Source: Anaerolineae bacterium (GTDB lineage Bacteria; Chloroflexota; Anaerolineae; Anaerolineales; E44-bin32). Taken from it: DNA of 8,446 bases. Where the stretch lies: contig JAUVOZ010000084.1 of assembly GCA_030598885.1 (NCBI GenBank), forward strand, positions 1 through 8,446, read 5' to 3'. The translations under genes and the position numbers were made by a program. The notes under the pieces were generated by a model. It did no database searches and had not been told where the DNA came from. It saw only the letters and a program-made list of their open reading frames with translations. This document shows positions 1 to 6,635 of the stretch, piece by piece; the first letter of the stretch is position 1; each line of letters begins with the position of its first letter.

Positions 1-204
1 AACCAGGCGGCGTTGGCGGAGCTGCTGGGCGTGCGGCAGCAAACAGTAAGCGAGTGGGAGACTGCCGTCTATACTCCCACACGAGCGCGCTCAAAACATT
101 TGACAATGGTCGCTGACCGGGTAGGTTTTCCTTATGGTGAAGGTAAGCATGTAGCTAAAGTGGCAAGAAAAGTGGATATTGACAAGAAACCCGATACCGT
201 GTAA
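1..204 (+). CDS. XRE-family helix-turn-helix DNA-binding protein, 5'-truncated by the window edge
   Basis: The open frame enters from the left edge and gives 67 residues before TAA. It begins inside a Cro/C1-type helix-turn-helix: residues 2-10 (QAALAELLG) fit helix 2 and residues 12-20 (RQQTVSEWE) fit the recognition helix, with the characteristic Q-x-x-V-S-x-W-E signature. Only the first helix and start codon, perhaps 10-20 residues, should be missing. The tail after the domain is short and basic (KHVAKVARKVDIDKK), so this is a minimal one-domain regulator with no visible sensor domain. Family knowledge says such proteins bind operators as dimers; the target cannot be read from here. Nothing after it on the same strand is clearly a gene, so it may be the last gene of its operon. 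Family assignment is firm; the biological role is unknown. Confidence 0.85.
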   Translation, partial: NQAALAELLGVRQQTVSEWETAVYTPTRARSKHLTMVADRVGFPYGEGKHVAKVARKVDIDKKPDTV

Positions 205-216
205 AATGTCACTAAC

Positions 217-232
217 CCGAACATAGGTTCGG
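217..232 (+). other. 6-bp perfect hairpin after the XRE gene; possible U-less terminator
   Basis: CCGAAC (217-222) and GTTCGG (227-232) form a perfect stem with a 4-nt ATAG loop, starting 12 nt after the XRE stop codon. There is no T-run behind it; the following sequence is GC-rich (TCCCGGGTGGGA, itself able to form a 4-bp hairpin). Position suits transcript end or mRNA stabilisation. It could also be the first helix of a larger structured region extending to about 620. Confidence 0.3.
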
Positions 233-287
233 TCCCGGGTGGGAGCGCCTAGGGGTGGTCCGATGGCGAGTGTGCAAAGGGGGTTAG

Positions 288-665
288 ATGCACAATAAGG
301 ACGATAAACCTCGGGCGCTCTTTCTTTTCCCAGATGGCCAACTGCTTGGTGATGACCTAATCTGTTCAGGTGTTTTCTCTTCTGGATTGGAAGGAAAACC
401 TTGCCCTTTCTCTAAGGGAGGAAGGATGCCTCCACCGCAGCCGATTGATGAAGCCAGCAAGCTGAAGTTGGGTCAATCTGGCGGGCTGGCTCCACCATGT
501 GCGGTGGAATCTTTGGGTAATCTGGAGGCATGGCAAAGCGCTGGAGAAGTCCGCTACCCCGAAGAGTTGGGTTCGCTCGAGGTATATAAGTGCCGCCAGA
601 TGTTCTTGCTGGTGGTGCCGGGGTTGAAAGGTGATCAGTTGGAGGGAAAAGGAACCAGATCCTAA
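288..665 (+). CDS. Doubtful 125-aa hypothetical ORF; may be non-coding
   Basis: An ATG frame of 125 codons with a purine-rich stretch (AAAGGGGG, 276-283) four bases before the start. I do not recognise the product. It is rich in Gly, Pro, Ser and Lys and has no membrane segment, signal peptide or known motif. The N-terminal two thirds look unlike a folded protein; only about residues 77-108 have protein-like composition. The same DNA has several nested complementary segments (431-508, 590-618), including G-U pairs that favour a + strand RNA, so the open frame may be accidental. Other readings are a decayed gene or a remnant of a mobile element. It is listed so that the 205-838 gap is documented; I would not name a function. 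Confidence 0.22.
   Translation: MHNKDDKPRALFLFPDGQLLGDDLICSGVFSSGLEGKPCPFSKGGRMPPPQPIDEASKLKLGQSGGLAPPCAVESLGNLEAWQSAGEVRYPEELGSLEVYKCRQMFLLVVPGLKGDQLEGKGTRS
431..508 (+). other. Nested inverted repeats with a possible pseudoknot
   Basis: Three perfect complementary pairs occur within 78 bases. TCCACCGCA (431-439) pairs with TGCGGTGGA (500-508), 9 bp. AGCCAGC (452-458) pairs with GCTGGCT (485-491), 7 bp, nested inside. GATTGA (443-448) pairs with TCAATC (473-478), 6 bp. The last two interleave in a-b-a'-b' order, the topology of an H-type pseudoknot enclosed by the outer stem. Coding capacity overlaps (288-665), so either the ORF or the RNA may be the functional layer, or neither. Confidence 0.35.
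590..618 (+). other. 10-bp hairpin with several G-U pairs
   Basis: Bases 590-599 (GTGCCGCCAG) pair with 609-618 (CTGGTGGTGC) over ten positions, loop ATGTTCTTG (600-608). Several pairs are G-U and would become C-A mismatches in the complementary RNA, so the fold is only stable in a + strand transcript. Isolated, this could be chance in GC-rich DNA. With 217-232 and 431-508 it suggests a structured + strand transcript across 205-620. Confidence 0.3.
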
Positions 666-838
666 TAGTAGAGGCTTCGTTAGAGGTATGGAAGGAAGAA
701 GGTTCTTTATTTTAAATTATGATTGTTCGTGAAATAGGGTATTCCTTATTAAGTAGTTTGAGCGACTTTTAGAGGGTTTATCCTGTCCATTTATTGGACT
801 GTAAGAAAAACCGATTTAGTTACACTAGCCGTAAACAC

Positions 839-1912
839 TTACCTCAACCCGCATGTTTGAAACACTGAGTCCATTTCAACATACTCGGACATTAATTGAA
901 TGAAGGCGTCCAGCTTCTCTGGTTGACCGAGGCGGGTCTTGCCATGGGCGCGCTCAATGCTGTCGATAGTTTCCATAGTGTTATCTTTAACCAGCAATAT
1001 CGGAACGTTGAGCATCTCAGCCTGTTGGATGATAAGCGGGCTGGGATGCAGGTTGCCAGTCAAGATCAATACCACAGTCGATGTCTCAAGTGCAGCGAGT
1101 TGGATATCGGTCCTGTCACCACCGGTGATCACGGCTTTGTTTTGGTAGCGGCGGAAGCGGGAGAGGGCGGCGTCGGCAGTCATGGCCCCTACGGTGAAAG
1201 TTTCAACCAATTGGTTAGGGTCCATATCCTCAGTTAGCACCTCCGCTTGCAACAAGTCGGTCAGTTCACCAACGCTGAGGGCTGAGAGACGGGGAACGCT
1301 AGGAAGGGCGCCAAGTACTTTGATGCCTTCTTTCTCGAGAAAGGGACATGCATACTCATCGACGAAGTCACGCGCCTCATCTGGAACCCGATTCAAGATC
1401 ACACCACACAGCTGCTTGCCAAGTCGGAATTGGGCGGTGAGGGCGTCGTCTACCAGTCGCATCTCACTGCGATAACGAATGATCACCAACGCGGGTGCGC
1501 CAAGGATCTCTGCCACCCGCAGGTTGGAAAGTCCCATGGCGTAGCCCTCCCGGAGGCTAGCGCCGCCTTCCAGGAGCAGGATATCCTTTCCCTTCCCCGC
1601 AGCTTCAGCGGCCTGTTGAATCCTCTGCATGAGATCGTCTCCACTGAGGCCTTTCAAACGTTCTCTAAGTGTGGAAGGGGTGACGATTACGGGGGAGGCT
1701 TTGGTGGGATCTCCATCCAGGCCGAGAATGCTGTGGACGAAGACAGCATCTTCATCAGCGAGCTTTCCCTGTGGAGTTCGCCAGGGTTGAGTGCTCACCG
1801 GCTTGAGGTAACCAACTTTGTAGCCCTTAGATCCCATCTGCCGGCCGAGTGCTAAGCAGACAGCTGTCTTGCCTGAATATGGTTCAACAGAGGTGATATA
1901 CAACGCTTTCAT
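839..1912 (-). CDS. BioD-like P-loop / DRTGG-domain protein (stand-alone N-terminal half of long phosphotransacetylases)
   Basis: The 357-residue product has a BioD/CobQ-like P-loop NTPase domain (about 1-215) with a deviant Walker A, SVEPYSGKT at 8-16, and an acidic strand end LLLEGG at 112-117. A linker leads to a DRTGG domain (about 220-345) with the hallmark GGDRTD at 264-269 and the TGNLHPS segment at 285-291. This order matches the regulatory N-terminal region of long bacterial Pta enzymes, but the catalytic acetyltransferase domain is absent, so it should not itself make acetyl phosphate. Its ATG overlaps the stop of the acyl-CoA synthetase gene (ATGA) and has a GGGAG ribosome site six or so bases upstream, implying translational coupling. 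A nucleotide- or metabolite-sensing partner of that enzyme is my inference. The gene is complete; no clear terminator was seen in 666-838. Confidence 0.88.
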   Translation of the reverse strand: MKALYITSVEPYSGKTAVCLALGRQMGSKGYKVGYLKPVSTQPWRTPQGKLADEDAVFVHSILGLDGDPTKASPVIVTPSTLRERLKGLSGDDLMQRIQQAAEAAGKGKDILLLEGGASLREGYAMGLSNLRVAEILGAPALVIIRYRSEMRLVDDALTAQFRLGKQLCGVILNRVPDEARDFVDEYACPFLEKEGIKVLGALPSVPRLSALSVGELTDLLQAEVLTEDMDPNQLVETFTVGAMTADAALSRFRRYQNKAVITGGDRTDIQLAALETSTVVLILTGNLHPSPLIIQQAEMLNVPILLVKDNTMETIDSIERAHGKTRLGQPEKLDAFIQLMSEYVEMDSVFQTCGLR

Positions 1913-4068
1913 ATGGTACTCCCGGTGGATTCAGATTGAGCTGCTGATCCTGCGTGCTGTTCGTGTGGTTTAAGTATTAATCGCATGTCTATGCTAATAC
2001 CGCCATGACCATGCTCATAGACGACGAATGGGTTGATATCGAGTTCAGCGATCTCGGGGAAGTCGGTCACTAGTTGACCGATTCGGAGCAGCGCATCAAT
2101 TAAAGTGGGCTTATCGACTGGTGGTTTTCCACGCACTCCGTCCAATAAGGCGTGGGCTCGGATCTCGCCTAACATCTCCTCCGCTTCTAGGCGGGAGAAG
2201 GGAGCTATGCGAAACGCCACGTCTTGAAGTGTTTCCACGTAGATGCCTCCCAAACCGAAAGTGACCAATGGGCCGAACTGAGGGTCACGGTTCATCCCGA
2301 TAAGGACTTCTAAACCTGGAGGGACCATCTTCTGCACCAGGCATCCCCACAGCCGGGCTTCAGGTAGGTATCGTTTTGATCGATAGGTTATCAGGTCGAA
2401 GGCGTCTCGCACGTCGGTAGCATTCTGCAATCCCACTTTAACCCCGCCAACATCGGTTTTATGCAGGATGTCGGGTGAAGCGACCTTTAATACAACCGGA
2501 TAGCCGATGCGATTAGCTATTTCCACTGCTTGGTCGTCGGTCTTGGCCAACTCTGAAGCGGGTATTTGCAGGCCATAGGCCGTCAGAATTGCGCGCGCTT
2601 CGGCGTCACCAATAGTGACCCGACCTTGAGAAAGAGCACCATCAAGAGTTTGGCGTACCAGGGTTTGGTCAACCACAAACTCTTCAAAGGTAGGTGTGGG
2701 TTCGGCTTTATAACGACGGTAGGTGCTCATACCTTTAAGCACCATCGCGGCGCGCTCGGGGTAGGCGAAGTTAGGCACATTATGTTTTTCGAGTATCTCT
2801 ATGCCGGCTTTGACCTGCATTTCGCCCATGAAGCAGGCCAGCACCGGCAAGTCAACCTTGCCAGCGACCTCAGTTACGACCTTAGCTGTCTCAGCTATAT
2901 CGGTCAAGGCTTGGGGAGCGAGAATGACCAATATGCCGTCGACGTGGGGGTCGGCAGCAATATGTTCGAGGGCGAAACGGTAGCGGTCGGAGCGCGCATC
3001 GCCGAGCACATCAACTGGGTTGGCTGCACTGGCGGCGTCAGGAAGGAATTGCTCCAGAGCTCGGATACACTCAGGATCGAAGCGAGCCAGACGCAGTCCG
3101 GCACGCTCGAGTGCATCGGTAGCCAGTATGCCCGGGCCACCGGCGTTGGTAACGATGGCAATGCGATCACCCTCGAGGGATGGCAGATAACCAAAGGCAC
3201 GCGCGTAATCGAATAGATCCTGCAATGAGTTCGCGCGTAACACGCCCGCTTGGCGGAAGGCGGCGTGGTAGGCTTGTTCTGAGCCTGCTAACGAACCGGT
3301 GTGAGAGCTAACCGCTCGAGAGCCAGCCTTGGTTATGCCCGATTTTAAAGCTACGATCGGTTTCTTCTTCGACACTTGACGGGCAACATTGATGAACTCC
3401 TGTCCGTCTGGCAGTCCCTCGATGTAGCATAGTATCACCCGTGAATGAGGGTCATCTGACCATGTGCGGAGTAGATCTGTCTCGCTCACATCAGCCTTGT
3501 TGCCCAGCGAGACAAACTTACTCAAACCCAGCCTGCCAGCTTTAGCCCAGTCAAGGATAGCCGTCCCCAGCCCACCAGATTGCGACATGAACGCCATCGG
3601 TCCACCGGGAGGTAACCCAGCGGAGAACGAGGCGTTTAGTGGCGTATTAGTGTCGATCACTCCCAGGCAATTAGGCCCAATCAGGCGGATATTATACTGT
3701 TCGGCGATCTCGACCAACTCAAGCTCGCGTTGTAGGCCTTCCATGCCGGACTCACGGAAGCCAGCGCTGATCACGATGGCTGCTGGGATGTTTTTTTCCC
3801 CACAAGTACGCAGTGCATCCGGTACGAGAGGATAGGGGATGACGATCACCGCCAGGTCGATTGGGTCGTGAACCTCGGTGACAGAAGGGTAGGCGGGGAG
3901 TCCCAGGATGGCCTTGGCTTTTGGGTTAATTGGGTAGACCTTACGGTTGTCAGTAAGGAAACCGCCATTAACCAGGTTATCGAGTACGGCATGTCCCAGT
4001 TTATGGGGCTTGGTAGAGGCGCCAATCACGGCGACCGATCGTGGAGTGAAGAATGCATCAAGCGACAC
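1909..4068 (-). CDS. ADP-forming acyl-CoA (acetyl-CoA) synthetase, fused alpha-beta subunits
   Basis: The 719-residue product carries the whole ACD/NDP-forming acyl-CoA synthetase set. The CoA-binding Rossmann domain spans about 6-135 (SVAVIGAS at 11-18). Succinyl-CoA-synthetase-like domains follow, with MSQSGG at 161-166 and the phosphorylatable His256 in SSHTGSLAG. A C-terminal ATP-grasp (beta) domain covers about 485-700, with the second conserved His536 in DILHKTDVGG, FGLGGIYVE at 604-612 and ELDINP at 675-680. The family interconverts acyl-CoA + ADP + Pi with acid + CoA + ATP, cytoplasmic, often the ATP-conserving step of fermentation or the entry of acids. The substrate cannot be read here; acetate is only the default. 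The start is GTG with GGAG eight bases before it (4077-4080). No truncation or missing catalytic residue was seen. Bacterial Pat-type homologues also carry a GNAT domain, which is absent. The overlapping downstream DRTGG gene suggests joint expression. Confidence 0.93.
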   Translation of the reverse strand: MSLDAFFTPRSVAVIGASTKPHKLGHAVLDNLVNGGFLTDNRKVYPINPKAKAILGLPAYPSVTEVHDPIDLAVIVIPYPLVPDALRTCGEKNIPAAIVISAGFRESGMEGLQRELELVEIAEQYNIRLIGPNCLGVIDTNTPLNASFSAGLPPGGPMAFMSQSGGLGTAILDWAKAGRLGLSKFVSLGNKADVSETDLLRTWSDDPHSRVILCYIEGLPDGQEFINVARQVSKKKPIVALKSGITKAGSRAVSSHTGSLAGSEQAYHAAFRQAGVLRANSLQDLFDYARAFGYLPSLEGDRIAIVTNAGGPGILATDALERAGLRLARFDPECIRALEQFLPDAASAANPVDVLGDARSDRYRFALEHIAADPHVDGILVILAPQALTDIAETAKVVTEVAGKVDLPVLACFMGEMQVKAGIEILEKHNVPNFAYPERAAMVLKGMSTYRRYKAEPTPTFEEFVVDQTLVRQTLDGALSQGRVTIGDAEARAILTAYGLQIPASELAKTDDQAVEIANRIGYPVVLKVASPDILHKTDVGGVKVGLQNATDVRDAFDLITYRSKRYLPEARLWGCLVQKMVPPGLEVLIGMNRDPQFGPLVTFGLGGIYVETLQDVAFRIAPFSRLEAEEMLGEIRAHALLDGVRGKPPVDKPTLIDALLRIGQLVTDFPEIAELDINPFVVYEHGHGGISIDMRLILKPHEQHAGSAAQSESTGSTI

Positions 4069-4092
4069 CGGTGATACTCCAGAAGCGAGGAT

Positions 4093-4121
4093 AGTGTACC
4101 ATCAAAGGATTTGGATATTAA
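4093..4121 (-). promoter_or_regulatory. Candidate promoter for the acyl-CoA synthetase operon
   Basis: On the minus strand TTAATA (4121-4116) and TACACT (4098-4093) are separated by 17 bases, 4/6 matches to each sigma-70 consensus box. Transcription would start near 4086, giving a leader of under 20 nt that still includes the GGAG site. The 137-bp gap to the end of the ribonuclease HII gene supports a separate transcript. The -10 hexamer is identical to the one proposed before the FHA gene. Pattern match only. Confidence 0.35.
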
Positions 4122-4196
4122 TGGATGATGATCACTCGTTCTCCACCCAATAAGAATAGCTGACTTTTGTGAAAGATTGTAGTTCCTGCTGGTGAA

Positions 4197-4214
4197 GCCG
4201 CTTGATTAAGCGGC
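4197..4214 (-). terminator. Perfect 7-bp hairpin spanning the ribonuclease HII stop codon; possible U-less terminator
   Basis: GCCGCTT (4197-4203) and AAGCGGC (4208-4214) form a perfect 7-bp stem with a 4-nt loop. The stop codon TAA (4208-4206) lies at the loop edge, so the stem includes the last sense codons. The bases beyond it on the minus strand (TTCACCAGC) have no T-run, so this is not a classical intrinsic terminator. It may end the transcript before the acyl-CoA synthetase gene, protect the mRNA 3' end, or be chance. Confidence 0.4.
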
Positions 4215-4859
4215 GGATCCGTAAGCGGCAATGGGAGCATAGGTGAACCGGTGAAAGGGGCAGGGACCTAAGCGCTTAAGGGCGGCGCGATGCTCGGCCG
4301 TACCATAGCCTTTATGTCTAGCAAAGCCATATCCTGGGAAGCTGGCATCCAGGGTCACCATGGCTTGATCGCGTGTGACCTTGGCGATCACCGAGGCGGC
4401 GGAGATGGACAGTACTCGTGAGTCGCCACGAGTCAGCGCTGTTTGGGGAAGTGCCACCTCAGGCAAACGTAGGTGGTCGATCAATAGATGCTCGGGCGGC
4501 TCGCATAGATCGGCCAAAGCTCGTTTCATCGCTTCACGTGTGGCAGGGATTAGACCTAGACGATCGACTTCATCTGCAGAGGCCACCCCAAGGCCGACGG
4601 TAAGCGCAACCTGATGGATACGCGACGCCCAGGTCTCTCGTTGAATTGGGGTCATCTGCTTTGAGTCGCGCACACCCTCGAGCGACCATACCAAATTGAA
4701 CCGTTCGAGGGGGAGGATCACCGCGGCCGCTATTACTGGACCGGCCCATGCGCCGCGCCCGGCCTCATCCAGGCCTGCGATACGAACACAGTCGTCGCGT
4801 AGCAGCTCGAACTCAAAGGTTAAATCTGGTCGACACTGCACTTCATGCGGGTGGACCAT
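4206..4859 (-). CDS. rnhB: Ribonuclease HII
   Basis: From the ATG at 4859 the product is 217 residues, normal for RNase HII, which cuts RNA in RNA/DNA hybrids and starts removal of misincorporated ribonucleotides. Visible motifs are DEAGRG at 31-36 (catalytic D31, E32), VRDSKQMTP at 63-71, LLIDHL with D128, SISAASVIAKVTRD at 151-164 (D164), and GYGFARHKGYGT at 176-187 near the C-terminus. All four acidic metal ligands are present. The open frame extends 39 codons further upstream to 4976, but that extension lies within the glycosyltransferase gene in another frame, has no family resemblance, and the ATG at 4859 has AGAGGA four bases before it, so I take the short form. Its start overlaps the upstream gene by 17 bases, implying co-translation in a minus-strand operon. 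Confidence 0.95.
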   Translation of the reverse strand: MVHPHEVQCRPDLTFEFELLRDDCVRIAGLDEAGRGAWAGPVIAAAVILPLERFNLVWSLEGVRDSKQMTPIQRETWASRIHQVALTVGLGVASADEVDRLGLIPATREAMKRALADLCEPPEHLLIDHLRLPEVALPQTALTRGDSRVLSISAASVIAKVTRDQAMVTLDASFPGYGFARHKGYGTAEHRAALKRLGPCPFHRFTYAPIAAYGSAA

Positions 4860-5583
4860 ATAGTCCTCTACGCCAGTTGACGCGAATGCGGAGAAGATCA
4901 CTGAACATCGCCAGGGTGTCACGGAGAAGGCGGACTCGGCTGCCAGGGATGTAGTACCAGGGAATCGGAACCTCAACTATCTTATATCCTCGCTTCAATG
5001 CGATGAACAGCACTTCAACGTCAAAGGTCCATCCGTCTAGGATTTGTGTATTAAAAAGGTCCTCAGCCACAATGGCCTGGAAACACTTGAAACCGCACTG
5101 GGTATCTTGGATCTCGGGAACGGTCAGAGTGCGTACCAGCAGATTGAAAACCCGACCAATCCAATGCCGGTAGAGTGGCTCACCGTAACGAACTGCACCT
5201 GGTACCTCGCGCGAGGCAATGGCAATTTCACAATCCTGTAATTGGGGTGGGATGAAGCGGTTGACCTCCTCGATGGGCATGGAGAGGTCGGCGTCGCAGA
5301 TGAAGCGATAGTCCCCCTTGGCTTCGAGCATACCGCGTCGAACAGCCAAGCCTTTACCGGCTTTGGGCTCACGCAGAAGGTGGAGGTTGGGGTAGCGTTC
5401 GGTGAAGCCGAGGGCGATTTCTGCTGTGCGGTCCCGGCTGCCGTTCTCGACCACCAGGACTTCAGCTTGGTAGGGTTGGTGTTGTAAGAACGAGAGGATC
5501 TCTTTCAGACTACCTGGTAGGCGGTGTTCTTCGTTATGGGCGGGAATAATGATCGATAGCAGTGGGGCCACGCCGTTCATCAT
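4843..5583 (-). CDS. Family 2 glycosyltransferase, ALG5/DPM1-like (polyprenyl-phosphate sugar synthase type)
   Basis: The 246-residue product is a single GT-A domain. Motifs are SIIIPAHNEEHRL at 10-22 (nucleotide-sugar pocket), VVENGSRDRT at 44-53, KAGKGLAVRRGM at 74-85, the metal-binding CDADLSMP at 96-103 (DxD D97, D99), DTQCGFKCF at 160-168, and GWTFDVEVL at 184-192 followed by VEVPIPWYY. The D-T-Q-C-G-F-K and W-x-F-D pattern is typical of dolichyl/undecaprenyl-phosphate glucosyl- or mannosyltransferases that load a lipid carrier facing the cytoplasm. No membrane helix is present, unlike eukaryotic ALG5, so it is probably peripheral. Donor and acceptor cannot be read. Two adjacent ATGs (5583, 5580) exist with no good ribosome site, and an in-frame TGA lies just upstream. 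It starts 22 bases after the NERD-like gene, so reinitiation coupling is likely. It overlaps rnhB by 17 bases. Confidence 0.9.
   Translation of the reverse strand: MMNGVAPLLSIIIPAHNEEHRLPGSLKEILSFLQHQPYQAEVLVVENGSRDRTAEIALGFTERYPNLHLLREPKAGKGLAVRRGMLEAKGDYRFICDADLSMPIEEVNRFIPPQLQDCEIAIASREVPGAVRYGEPLYRHWIGRVFNLLVRTLTVPEIQDTQCGFKCFQAIVAEDLFNTQILDGWTFDVEVLFIALKRGYKIVEVPIPWYYIPGSRVRLLRDTLAMFSDLLRIRVNWRRGLYGPPA
4864..4869 (-). promoter_or_regulatory. Ribosome binding site fixing the ribonuclease HII start
   Basis: AGAGGA on the minus strand sits four bases before ATG 4859-4857 and inside the last codons of the glycosyltransferase gene. It is the reason for preferring the 217-residue form over the longer open frame starting at 4976. 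Confidence 0.65.
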
Positions 5584-5605
5584 CAGTCAGGTTGGGTTAA
5601 TATAG

Positions 5606-6451
5606 TCAGGCGTATATCGTATTGCGTATGATTATCATGGCGAAGATGATGATTATCACCAACTCAAAGAAGAGCATCACCGCAAGCAGGATCCATTGAC
5701 GCCTGGAGATGGGCAGTGTGCTCAATCTATGGACCGCCTGGGCAGGAAGAGCCATTGGTTCGGGTTCAGATGTGAACGTCTCCTTCTCCTCCACGAACTC
5801 AGTTCGAGCTACCTCTGGTTCTGCCTCAGGTTCTGGTGTAGGCTCTGGCTCGGGAAGTTTTGGGTTGACGAGGGAATCGGTCAAGATATTAATGTCTTCC
5901 TGATCCATAATTGGCTGGAATTCTTGTAGGTTAGCTGCAAAATAGTCAATGGCATCCGCCTGCACAATGCGGACCCTAGGGCGAGCACTATCTACGTGGG
6001 TGCGGGGATTGGTGAGCATGAGCACCGCTTCGACTTCTGGTAGCGGATAACCCTGTTCTTGCAGGTAACGGTGTACCAATTGGGCGTTATTCAGTGTGCG
6101 GGTCTGCAGGTTGGGATTGCTTCGCTTGAACCGACGACCACGACTATCGAATTTAAGCCATTCCTCTCCCTTGGCACGAAAGACACCTTTGATCGGGCTG
6201 GGCTCTAGCACCCGTACACCTTGTGGGCTGAGTAAGATCATCTGCACGATGGTTGTGGTCCCAGGGATGATTACATTGAGCAGCAGTGTATGTTCTTTGC
6301 CCAGGCTCTTTTCTAATCTTTGGGTAGTGAACTCCTGGGATTGCATCCAGCTATACCACTTCATCCCATGTTGAAGTGTGCCCCGGATTCGGTTCTCCAG
6401 ATTGATGACACCTTCCTCGTCGCGGAATTCAGAATGATCAATGACTTTCAT
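5606..6451 (-). CDS. NERD-like domain protein with acidic proline-rich linker and C-terminal membrane anchor
   Basis: The 281-residue product has three parts. Residues about 45-180 resemble the nuclease-related NERD fold: a hydrophobic strand (TLLLNVII), SPQGVRVLEPSPIKGVFRAKGEEW at about 75-98, NPNLQTRTLNNAQLVHRYL at 112-130 with the conserved NPxxQ, and VEAVLMLTNPRTHV at 140-153. Residues 199-240 are an acidic Pro/Glu linker with PEPEP-type repeats. Residues about 252-275 are a strong transmembrane helix with a six-residue tail, so the domain should face the cytoplasm. The usual E-x-K of the nuclease core reads E-P-S (83-85) and the preceding Asp is missing, so activity is doubtful. The start is supported by GGGAG (6461-6457) five bases before the ATG. 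It is the first gene of the cluster with the glycosyltransferase and rnhB. The NERD assignment is by eye; function unknown. Confidence 0.72.
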   Translation of the reverse strand: MKVIDHSEFRDEEGVINLENRIRGTLQHGMKWYSWMQSQEFTTQRLEKSLGKEHTLLLNVIIPGTTTIVQMILLSPQGVRVLEPSPIKGVFRAKGEEWLKFDSRGRRFKRSNPNLQTRTLNNAQLVHRYLQEQGYPLPEVEAVLMLTNPRTHVDSARPRVRIVQADAIDYFAANLQEFQPIMDQEDINILTDSLVNPKLPEPEPTPEPEAEPEVARTEFVEEKETFTSEPEPMALPAQAVHRLSTLPISRRQWILLAVMLFFELVIIIIFAMIIIRNTIYA

Positions 6452-6461
6452 GGTGGCTCCC

Positions 6462-6635
6462 GTCGGAGTTACTGTCGGAGATCGCTGTCCCGTTTGTGTG
6501 ACGACCGATTACTACTCGAACCGGTCATTTAGGCGAAAGCGGACAATTACATCCGACCAAGTCGGGTGAAGTCGAGCTCAAGCTATTGTAAGTACAATTC
6601 CATTATAAATCAGTCGTACCTGGGGACAAGTCGGG
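6462..6635. repeat. Cluster of GTCGG pentamers in the divergent control region
   Basis: GTCGG occurs at 6462-6466, 6474-6478, 6561-6565 and 6630-6634, and its complement CCGAC at 6553-6557. Two copies sit in the longer direct repeat CAAGTCGGG (6558-6566 and 6627-6635), two in GTCGGAG (6462-6468 and 6474-6480, 12 bases apart), and CCGAC-CAA-GTCGG (6553-6565) is a perfect palindrome. The 6627 copy overlaps the -35 box proposed for the minus-strand promoter. This is compatible with a multi-site operator; the regulator is unknown. Confidence 0.4.
6602..6629 (-). promoter_or_regulatory. Candidate promoter for the NERD-like / glycosyltransferase / rnhB cluster
   Basis: A perfect minus-strand TATAAT (6607-6602) lies 16 bases from TTGTCC (6629-6624), a 4/6 -35 match. 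Transcription would begin near 6595, leaving a leader of roughly 145 nt before the ATG at 6451. The leader contains most of the GTCGG copies. Pattern match only. Confidence 0.5.

Noticed and set aside
226..250. GGTTCGGTCCC segment resembling a tRNA T-arm
   Set aside because: The T-arm stem cannot be closed with a 7-base loop, and no acceptor, D or anticodon arms are found upstream.
666..838. Search for a terminator, promoter or RNA gene between the converging XRE and DRTGG genes
   Set aside because: AT-rich with only a weak 4-bp stem (GTCC/GGAC near 789-803); nothing strong enough to annotate.
1430..1855. 141-codon + strand frame opposite the DRTGG gene, and 896-1237 likewise
   Set aside because: Shadows of the minus-strand gene; no motif, no promoter or ribosome site of their own.
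2566..3216. 216-codon open frame on the + strand inside the acyl-CoA synthetase gene
   Set aside because: It is antisense to a gene with complete conserved motifs, has no ribosome site or recognisable domain, and its openness follows from the codon bias of the real gene.
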